Assembly: GCA_023423045.1 (NCBI GenBank)
Contig: JAFAGA010000025.1
Span: 1-27,225, forward strand
DNA: 27,225 nt
Direction of reading: 5' to 3'
From: Bacillota bacterium
GTDB taxonomy: Bacteria; Bacillota; Clostridia; Lachnospirales; Lachnospiraceae
The position numbers were made by a program, and so were the translations under genes. How positions within the stretch are numbered: position 1 is the first letter of the stretch; each line of letters opens with the position of its first letter. The notes under the pieces are model-generated. The model was not told the DNA's origin. It searched no databases and worked only from the letters and a program-made list of their open reading frames with translations. Positions 8,101-12,884 of the stretch are shown in pieces.

Positions 8101-8378
8101 AGATACCGGCCCGGAAGATTTTTAAGCTGCAGCAGGGAAGGCCTAATATTCTGGATGCAATAGCCAACGGACAAATTGATATTATAGTCAATACTCCGGA
8201 TGATAAAAAAGGAGCTTTTGATGACAGCTATATCAGAAAGGCGGCAATTAAGGGGAAGATTAGCTATGTGACTACCATGGCGGCAGCCAAGGCTACTGTT
8301 GCCGGTCTCAAGGCAGTAAAGAATAATAAGGTAGGAGTAAGGTCCCTGCAGGAGTTCCATCAGGGGATTAAGCAATAA
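5160..8378 (+). CDS. carB: Carbamoyl-phosphate synthase large subunit
   Basis: CarB makes carbamoyl phosphate from bicarbonate, ammonia (from glutamine via CarA) and two ATP, feeding pyrimidine and arginine synthesis. The 1072 residues match the usual length. The two homologous ATP-grasp halves are clear: the first opens with KILIIGSGPIIIGQACEFDY (residues 9-28), the second with KVMILGGGPNRIGQGIEFDY (from about residue 552). Each has its glycine-rich ATP loop (MGGAGGGLVYN; LGGRGMEIV) and the E-x-N-P-R-A-S-R metal-binding motif. An oligomerisation segment lies at about 400-550. The C-terminal allosteric MGS-like domain (about 938-1072) carries LATGGTYD. No carA lies next to it in the window, and it is transcribed alone from a long leader. 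It may pair with a distant carA or be a second copy. Confidence 0.97.
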   Translation: MKKREDIHKILIIGSGPIIIGQACEFDYSGTQACKALKQLGYEIVLVNSNPATIMTDPGTADVTYIEPLNVERLTQIIEKERPDGLLPNLGGQSGLNLCSELADAGVLEKYNVKVIGVQVDAIERGEDRVEFKNTMNLLGIEMARSEVAYTVEEALNIAEGLGYPVVLRPAYTMGGAGGGLVYNVEELKTVAARGLQASLVGQVLVEESVLGWEELELEVVRDSTGKMITVCFIENIDPVGVHTGDSFCAAPMLTISKEVQEELQRQAYKIVDAIQVIGGTNVQFARDPKSGRIIVIEINPRASRSSALASKATGFPIALVSAMLATGLNLSDIPCGKYGTLDRYIPDGDYVVIKFARWAFEKFKGAEDKLGTQMKAVGEVMSIGKTYKEAFQKAIRSLETGRHGLGYARDFASKSKQELLNLLHIPTSERQFIMYEALRKGATADEIYELTKIKHYYIEQMEELVLEEEALKGYWGDIPPAAALRSAKQNGFSDKYIARLLELSEEAVRSARYEAGIRQAWESIHVSGTQDAAYYYSTYHLKEDSSPCSDRPKVMILGGGPNRIGQGIEFDYCCVHAAIALREMGFETIIVNCNPETVSTDYDTSDKLYFEPLTLEDVLSIYEKEKPLGVIAQFGGQTPLNLAAELKKYGVTVLGTSPETIDLAEDRDQFRDMMEKLNIPMPESGMAVNVEQALEIAKGIGYPVMVRPSYVLGGRGMEIVHDDESLELYMKAAVGVTPDRPILIDRFLNNALECEADAISDGTDAFVPAIMEHIELAGIHSGDSACVIPSLHISEENRKTIREYTMQIAKEMKVCGLMNIQYAIENGTVYVLEANPRASRTVPLVSKVCNIQMIKLATQIITGKLTGKASPVPGLKESKFTHYGVKEAVFPFNMFPEVDPLLGPEMRSTGEVLGLAETFGEAFYKAQEATKTELPQSGTVLISVNDRDKAELAEVAKGFAECGFQILATGGTYDMIIDNQIPARKIFKLQQGRPNILDAIANGQIDIIVNTPDDKKGAFDDSYIRKAAIKGKISYVTTMAAAKATVAGLKAVKNNKVGVRSLQEFHQGIKQ

Positions 8379-8415
8379 GCAGCAGTAAACCATAACCGGC
8401 AGTAAGCGATAATAA

Positions 8416-8484
8416 CAAAGCCATAACACAGAGTGGGGGGTCCCGGGCATCATCCGGGACAACGATATTCGTGTTATGGCTTTG
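8416..8484. repeat. Nested stem-loop after carB
   Basis: A perfect 14-bp outer stem (CAAAGCCATAACAC at 8416-8429 with its complement at 8471-8484) encloses a second hairpin, GTCCCGG (8440-8446) with CCGGGAC (8454-8460). The outer right arm is followed by CTGTTATACCC and has no T-run, so it is not a standard terminator although it could act as a transcript end or 3' stabiliser. The outer arm covers an in-frame ATG at 8476 of the next reading frame. Confidence 0.6.
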
Positions 8485-8595
8485 CTGTTATACCCATCCA
8501 TTCGCGCCGGATTGGAATATTGGGGACTCAAGAGGAATATATTTAATAGAATTGTGAAACAAGCCGAAGGGAATCGGGAAAGTGAGGGAATGATC

Positions 8596-9951
8596 GTGAC
8601 TGATTATAAAAGAATGGTATCCTATATGTATCAATACGAAAATGGAGTAAAGAAAAAGAATATCGGCTTTGCCCGGGTGGAAGCGAAGGACGGGCAGTGT
8701 AAAATCACGCTGCATATGCAGCTGATCGGCCAGTTGGACAGCATCTTTCCCACCTATCTGATCCGGAGGAGTTTGAAGGATATGGAATTAGTTTATCTGG
8801 GAGATGCGGTGCTGAAAAACCAGGTTATGGACAGCAGGCTGGTTACCGATGCCACCAATATCATGGATTCCGGGCACCCCCTTTCAGAGATGGGAGGCCT
8901 TCTTCTATTTCTGAATGATAAAATATTTTTCGCAACGGAATGGGATGACAAACCGATTGTGGCTGCCGAGGTATTGGAAGCACTGAGACCCAAGGTTAAG
9001 CAGGAACCGGTTCTGACTCTGGAAGAGGAGCTTTTGCTTCCCAAATACAAGCTCCCCAGAGGTTATAAGACAATGGAACGCTTGCAGAGGCCGGATTCCG
9101 GCATGCGGAGCAGAGGTCCCATGAATAGCGGATTAGGGCGGAATGTGGAGGCTATGAACCATAACCCGGAGGATTCCCGGGTACAGTCTGAAGAGGCTGT
9201 CCTGGGTGTAAATTCCAGGAAAAAGCAGACGGAATCTCAGGAGGAAAATCAGGGAAGGCAAAGGAGCATGACTGATCAGGTGAGAGGGGAGAAGGGTGAA
9301 GCTTCGGAGCCGAATGGAATAAAGGAGAGAGAGACAGAGGAAAGAGGAACAGAGGATAGATTCACGGAAGAGAGTGTGGTCGGGAAGGGACGGGCAGAGG
9401 GAGAGCAGACAAAAGGAGAGCAGGCAGAAGGAGAGCGGACAGAAGAGATAACGATTGAGAAAGTTGAGGCGGAGGAAAGTCTGAGCGAGGAAGACCAGGC
9501 AAAAGCCCGGGCCGCAGAAGAGCAATCCGCTGCGAAGAACCGGGTGGAAGGGACCACGGCACAGGGCCAAAAGAAGGAAATGGAAGAGGCTGAACCCCAG
9601 GCAGCTGCAAAAATATTTGCAAAATATCCAAGAATTTATCCCTTTGAGGATAATGAAATATTGATTTGCGCCAAAATAGAGCCGGCTGATCTCGGATTGC
9701 TTCCGAAGGAGCTTTGGGCTTTAAGCAGTAACAGTTTTTTGGTCCATGGATATTACTGCTACCACCATCTCATCTTTGCCAAGATGAAGAACAGACACGG
9801 CTGCCGTTATATTCTTGGGGTGCCGGGAATCTATCACAACAGGGAAAAATTTATGGCAAAGATGTTCGGTTTTGATTCTTTTAAACCTATCCGCAGGCGG
9901 GAACTCAGACAGGGAGATTTCGGATATTGGTACATAACGGTAGGACTTTAA
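8596..9951 (+). CDS. DUF6128-like two-domain protein with a charged low-complexity linker
   Basis: The 451-residue protein resembles a family common in Lachnospiraceae (I believe DUF6128), whose function is unknown. The N-terminal domain (about 1-150) begins TDYKRMVSYMYQYENGVKKK and continues with NIGFARVEAKDGQCKI. A Glu/Lys/Gly-rich unstructured linker (about 170-335) has repeated blocks such as AEGEQTKGEQAEGERTE. The C-terminal domain (about 340-451) contains YPFEDNEILICAKIEP, GYYCYHHLIFAK and GDFGYWYITVGL. I chose GTG 8596, with GAGGGA six bases upstream, because the family starts with a xDYKR motif; ATG 8590 is also possible. The reading frame stays open to ATG 8476, but that lies inside the hairpin after carB and is unlikely to be used. 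It overlaps the convergent GNAT gene by four bases. Confidence 0.75.
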   Translation: MTDYKRMVSYMYQYENGVKKKNIGFARVEAKDGQCKITLHMQLIGQLDSIFPTYLIRRSLKDMELVYLGDAVLKNQVMDSRLVTDATNIMDSGHPLSEMGGLLLFLNDKIFFATEWDDKPIVAAEVLEALRPKVKQEPVLTLEEELLLPKYKLPRGYKTMERLQRPDSGMRSRGPMNSGLGRNVEAMNHNPEDSRVQSEEAVLGVNSRKKQTESQEENQGRQRSMTDQVRGEKGEASEPNGIKERETEERGTEDRFTEESVVGKGRAEGEQTKGEQAEGERTEEITIEKVEAEESLSEEDQAKARAAEEQSAAKNRVEGTTAQGQKKEMEEAEPQAAAKIFAKYPRIYPFEDNEILICAKIEPADLGLLPKELWALSSNSFLVHGYYCYHHLIFAKMKNRHGCRYILGVPGIYHNREKFMAKMFGFDSFKPIRRRELRQGDFGYWYITVGL

Positions 9952-10499
9952 TCATAGGGATTAACCAGGGCATAATGTTCATGATCGCACCATACTCCAT
10001 TGATTCGGGCAAAGGAGCGGCAGGTCCCCTCGTAATGGAAGGAGAGGCGTTCAATTAATTGCAGCGACGGGGTGTTGTCCGGCATAATGTAGGCATTGAT
10101 CCGATGCAGATGATGGTCTGAGAACACCAGATCCACGGATTTTTGAATACATTCTGTTGCGTAGCCCTGATGCTGGTGCTTCTGGCTGATTTTATAGCCG
10201 ATGCTGCAGCTGTAATAAGGCTCCCGCAGAATATTCTGAAAGCAGACGGTCCCTATGATTTCGTCAGGCCGGTGCTTTAAAAACGCCCAGTAACGGAGCA
10301 GCTTTCCTTCGGCGATCTGATTGTATTCTGCCGTAAGGAAGGCCTTTTGATAAGGCAGAGTATAAAAGTTATGGCTTCTCTTTGGTTCCCAGGGCTCGAA
10401 CTGCTCCCGGTTTTCCCAGTAGAAGGAGAGAACCATGGGCGCGGCATCCTTACCCAGAGTTTTCAGAAGAAGACGCTCGGTCTCGTGAATTTTTATCAT
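9948..10499 (-). CDS. GNAT family N-acetyltransferase, RimJ/RimL-like
   Basis: This 183-residue protein is a GNAT acetyltransferase of the RimJ/RimL group (Acetyltransf_3 type), which transfers acetyl from acetyl-CoA to N-termini of proteins or small molecules. It opens with the family signature HETERLLLK, has the beta-strand IIGTVCFQNI, the core SCSIGYKIS, and the acetyl-CoA pyrophosphate loop QHQGYATE (Q-x-x-G-x-A), and ends with NTPSLQLIERLSFHYEGT, the usual final motif for this group. The substrate is unknown. It starts 18 bp after nrdG and has a weak AAGAGAG site, so the two are probably cotranscribed. Its last four bases overlap the end of the convergent DUF6128-like gene, and no terminator separates them. 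Confidence 0.88.
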   Translation of the reverse strand: MIKIHETERLLLKTLGKDAAPMVLSFYWENREQFEPWEPKRSHNFYTLPYQKAFLTAEYNQIAEGKLLRYWAFLKHRPDEIIGTVCFQNILREPYYSCSIGYKISQKHQHQGYATECIQKSVDLVFSDHHLHRINAYIMPDNTPSLQLIERLSFHYEGTCRSFARINGVWCDHEHYALVNPYD

Positions 10500-10517
10500 A
10501 CTGCAGTCTCTCTTTCT

Positions 10518-11213
10518 TTAGTCCACTCCACGTAAGTGTACCGTGGGGATGAAGGGGGTCAGAAGCTGGGCATATTCCTTCAGGACTTCTGCAGAAGGGC
10601 TGCTTAAACCCGGAGACAGGATATCTCCGGAGTCTTTGTATGCCTGGAGATAATAAGCCTTTGCGCCGGATAGCCAGCGGCCGATAGAGAGCATATCCTG
10701 TGCCGTATGTAGTTCCTTCACAACGGTGGTGCGAAATTCATATTCCAGAGGAGAGGACATCAGATAATCCGCACTTTCCATAATGGGCTCCAGGGCAAGC
10801 GTGCCGACACCGGCGGTAAGGGCATAGTTCTCCCGGGAATTCTTAATGTCCATGGCAGCATAGTCAATCAGCTTTTGACTGACCAGAGATTTCAGCATTG
10901 CGGGATTTGTTCCGTTGGTATCCAGTTTTACTTTATAACCCAGATCCTTCAGCTTGGCAATGAACTCGGGCAGCTCCCGGTACAGCGTGGGTTCGCCGCC
11001 GGTAATACATACTCCCTCAAGAATATTCTTTCGTTTCTCCAGATAGGACAGAACCGCCTGCTCCGGCAGAGCGGGCGGGAAAGCGGCCCCGGTTACCAGA
11101 GAAGCGTTATGACAGAATGGACAGCGCATATTACAGCCGCCCAGAAAAATTGTTGCCGCCAGATGCCTTGGATAATCCAGCAATGTGGTTTTGTTAAAAC
11201 CGTAGATCTGCAT
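10518..11213 (-). CDS. nrdG: Anaerobic ribonucleotide reductase activating protein, radical SAM (NrdG-type)
   Basis: This 231-residue protein is a glycyl-radical activase that uses a 4Fe-4S cluster and SAM to activate the class III ribonucleotide reductase NrdD. The cluster motif is C27-x3-C31-x2-C34 in GGCNMRCPFCHN, and the SAM-binding GGEPT motif follows (ITGGEPTL). Its length and opening (IYGFNKTTLLDYPRHLAATIF) fit the NrdG2 subfamily (TIGR02495) rather than the shorter E. coli NrdG. Related activases for other glycyl-radical enzymes cannot be excluded, since nrdD is not in the window. The ATG follows GGGAGGT at a good distance. It faces tadA across a 144-bp divergent region containing a thrice-repeated 9-mer. 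Confidence 0.88.
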   Translation of the reverse strand: MQIYGFNKTTLLDYPRHLAATIFLGGCNMRCPFCHNASLVTGAAFPPALPEQAVLSYLEKRKNILEGVCITGGEPTLYRELPEFIAKLKDLGYKVKLDTNGTNPAMLKSLVSQKLIDYAAMDIKNSRENYALTAGVGTLALEPIMESADYLMSSPLEYEFRTTVVKELHTAQDMLSIGRWLSGAKAYYLQAYKDSGDILSPGLSSPSAEVLKEYAQLLTPFIPTVHLRGVD

Positions 11214-11250
11214 GTTGTCACCTCCCGGGTGTTATGATACAATGAAAGCT

Positions 11251-11352
11251 GTTACAGTTTGGCCTGCATATTCTGAACTGTAACTGAAAGTTGTCTCTAT
11301 AACTACTATATCAAATGAGAGAGAACTAGTCCAGATGAAAAGGAACTGTAAC
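11251..11352. promoter_or_regulatory. Three copies of the 9-mer AACTGTAAC between nrdG and tadA
   Basis: AACTGTAAC occurs at 11276-11284 and 11344-11352 on the plus strand and in inverted form at 11251-11259. The first two form an inverted pair with a 16-bp spacer; the third lies six bases before the tadA ATG. The position in a divergent promoter region suggests a regulator site, but it does not resemble the NrdR box. Confidence 0.35.
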
Positions 11353-11357
11353 GCGCA

Positions 11358-11888
11358 ATGAATGAAAAATATATGAGGGAAGCTTTAAAGGAAGCAAGAA
11401 AGGCAAGCCGTATTGGTGAGGTCCCCATCGGCTGCGTGATCGTATATCAGGATAAGATTATCGGAAGAGGATATAATAAACGTAATACGAAAAAAACGAC
11501 CCTGGCCCATGCAGAGCTGATTGCAATTGAGAAAGCAAGTAAGGCAATGGGTGACTGGCGTCTGGAGGACTGCGTTATGTATGTGACTTTGGAGCCCTGC
11601 CAGATGTGCTCCGGAGCAATTGTCCAGGCGAGAATGAAGAAGGTGGTGGTCGGAACCATGAATCCGAAGGCAGGTTGTGCCGGTTCCATCCTTAACTTGC
11701 TTCAAAGGGAGGAATTTAACCATCAGGTAGAGCTGGAGACCGGTGTGCTGGAGGAGGAATGTTCCAAGGTGCTGCAGGAATTCTTCCAGAAACTCCGAAT
11801 CCGTAATAAGCTGGAAAAACAGGAAGGTGGGAAATCCCAGGAAAATGGCGGGATGGAAAGCGATGAAGAATCACCAGAAAACGGATAA
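11358..11888 (+). CDS. tadA: tRNA adenosine(34) deaminase TadA
   Basis: TadA deaminates adenosine 34 of tRNA-Arg(ACG) to inosine so that one tRNA reads several CGN codons. It is a zinc-dependent cytidine-deaminase-fold enzyme. The active site is visible as H51-A-E53 (zinc ligand and catalytic Glu) and P80-C81-x2-C84 (two zinc ligands) in TLEPCQMCSGAI. The opening (MREALKEARKASRIGEVPIG) and RMKKVVVGTMNPKAGCAGS are typical. The 176 residues include a C-terminal tail of about 25 charged residues (EKQEGGKSQENGG and on) beyond the usual end. The ribosome site is weak: AAAGGA lies about 14 bases upstream. It precedes the SRP RNA gene, a common Clostridia order (tadA-ffs-dnaX), but here the mobile element follows. 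Confidence 0.95.
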   Translation: MNEKYMREALKEARKASRIGEVPIGCVIVYQDKIIGRGYNKRNTKKTTLAHAELIAIEKASKAMGDWRLEDCVMYVTLEPCQMCSGAIVQARMKKVVVGTMNPKAGCAGSILNLLQREEFNHQVELETGVLEEECSKVLQEFFQKLRIRNKLEKQEGGKSQENGGMESDEESPENG

Positions 11889-11908
11889 AAAATGGAAATG
11901 CTTAAGGG

Positions 11909-11937
11909 TTGACATTCTTTAGCGGATGTTTTATACT
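11909..11937 (+). promoter_or_regulatory. Strong promoter of the SRP RNA gene
   Basis: A consensus TTGACA (11909-11914) and TATACT (11932-11937) are separated by exactly 17 bp. The expected start is near 11944, about 60 nt before the mature-looking 5' end of the SRP RNA, so a 5' leader is probably removed by processing. Confidence 0.8.
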
Positions 11938-12002
11938 TGGCATACAGCTTTTTTCTGGCAGGAGCCTGAAGCTGGAGAACAACTAATTTCGTCATAAGAT
12001 TT

Positions 12003-12264
12003 CCGTGCAGCCGGGGAGATAGCGGTGCCCTGTACCTGCAATCCGCTACAGCAGGGGTGATGTTCTGCCTAGGGTGACTTATTGTAGGGCTGCCCCTTAT
12101 AAGTGATGTTGACGTTTGGGTCTTACGCAACAGGAATTTGTGAACCGTGTCAGGTCAGGAATGAAGCAGCACTAAGCAAAACCTTCTGTGTGCCGTAAGG
12201 CTGCCTGGACCGAGTTAACTGTAAGGGTAACGCCTATGGTAAGCATTCGAAGCAGAGCGCACGG
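12003..12264 (+). ncRNA. ffs: Signal recognition particle RNA, long Bacillus/Clostridia type
   Basis: This RNA is the scaffold of the signal recognition particle that targets nascent membrane and secreted proteins. The conserved S-domain hairpin is clear at about 12147-12177: GTGTCAGGTCAGGAATGAAG is followed by CAGCACTAAGC, with a GGAA tetraloop closed by covarying pairs (C-G, A-T instead of the usual CC/GG). The 5' part (GGTGCCCTGTACC, TGCAATCCGCTACAGCAGGG) is the Alu domain of the long type. The ends CCGTGC (12003-12008) and GCACGG (12259-12264) pair to close the molecule, giving about 262 nt. It has a strong promoter upstream and a terminator downstream. Confidence 0.93.
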
Positions 12265-12284
12265 AATAAATTTTATAAATAGAG

Positions 12285-12325
12285 ACAGCAGGCGGCATCG
12301 GTATGAGCTGCCTGCTGTTTTATTT
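12285..12325 (+). terminator. Rho-independent terminator after the SRP RNA
   Basis: ACAGCAGGC (12285-12293) pairs with GCCTGCTGT (12310-12318), with further pairing inside, followed by TTTTATTT. The mobile element begins a few bases beyond. Confidence 0.88.
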
Positions 12326-12342
12326 GGCAGGAATGTCATAAT

Positions 12343-12386
12343 AAAAAAGCGGCAGCACAGTTAGCGCCCCTCCAATAAGGATGTTT
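12343..12386 (+). repeat. Left terminal inverted repeat of the element
   Basis: Starts with AAAAAAG (12343-12349), then CAGCAC (12353-12358), a C-rich block, and CAATAAGGATGTTT (12373-12386). Each block is found inverted and in the same order at the right end; the 14-bp inner block is identical. Confidence 0.8.
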
Positions 12387-12459
12387 ACGAAAAATCATAA
12401 TTGTTTAGCATGACAGCCAAACGATAGCCGATAAATTGTAAATAAACTTATTGGAGGGG
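12367..12459 (+). promoter_or_regulatory. Inverted repeat that can mask the tnpV ribosome binding site
   Basis: A perfect 13-bp inverted repeat: CCCCTCCAATAAG at 12367-12379 (inside the terminal repeat) and its complement at 12447-12459, which contains the GGAGGGG ribosome site of tnpV. A transcript that begins at or beyond the element end would fold this site away, while one beginning between the arms would leave it free. Confidence 0.6.
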
Positions 12460-12467
12460 TTGCTATT

Positions 12468-12818
12468 ATGGCAAGATTTGAATTTGAATACACAGAGATT
12501 GATGGATTATTGTATCCCAACGTTGAAATTGACGGCAAAGACGAGCTTGATATCTTAGGGAAATATGGTTTACTTCGTCTGGAGTATCTGCATGAACGAA
12601 AGCCGGGAATGTACCGTGAACTGCTTCTCACCGGCAAGTTGGCAGAACATTGTGCCAGCATTGACAAAACCGCCTTTGAACTGGCGGAACGAATCCGTGC
12701 TGATTATCTGAGGAAACACCCCATGCCTGAAGATGATACTATGGAACGCATTCGCTTATCCGAACAAGCGCAGGAAATTGCAGACGAGATTGTGACAGCC
12801 CAAATTATCTGTATTTAA
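12468..12818 (+). CDS. tnpV: TnpV family transposon-encoded protein
   Basis: This 116-residue protein matches the TnpV family (Pfam TnpV), found in Tn4451/Tn4453 and related clostridial elements. The recognisable stretch is ILGKYGLLRLEYLHERKPGM followed by YRELLLTGKLAEHCASIDKTA, with the family hallmark 'GKYGxxRxxYLxxxxPGxYxxLLxxGKL'. TnpV has been likened to excisionases, but its role is not established. The ATG follows GGAGGGG at 12453-12459, and that site lies in the right arm of an inverted repeat. It reads inward from the left end, so in an excised circle it would lie just downstream of the joined ends. It is followed by a strong terminator that separates it from the surface protein gene on the other strand. 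Confidence 0.88.
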   Translation: MARFEFEYTEIDGLLYPNVEIDGKDELDILGKYGLLRLEYLHERKPGMYRELLLTGKLAEHCASIDKTAFELAERIRADYLRKHPMPEDDTMERIRLSEQAQEIADEIVTAQIICI

Positions 12819-12823
12819 GCAAG

Positions 12824-12865
12824 AATACCGCCAAACACCTTTACGACGGTGTCTGGCGGTATTTT
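12824..12865. terminator. Strong terminator between convergent tnpV and surface protein gene
   Basis: AATACCGCCA (12824-12833) pairs with TGGCGGTATT (12854-12863), continued inward by ACACC/GGTGT, with TTTT behind on the plus strand. On the minus strand the stem starts with AAAATACCG and is followed by CTTGC, so it works mainly for tnpV. Confidence 0.85.
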
Positions 12866-12884
12866 CGCTTTAGCCTGTAGTTTT

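Noticed and set aside
11723..12130. Minus-strand frame across the end of tadA and the SRP RNA
   Set aside because: It runs across a structural RNA gene and a conserved gene and has no ribosome site or recognisable content.
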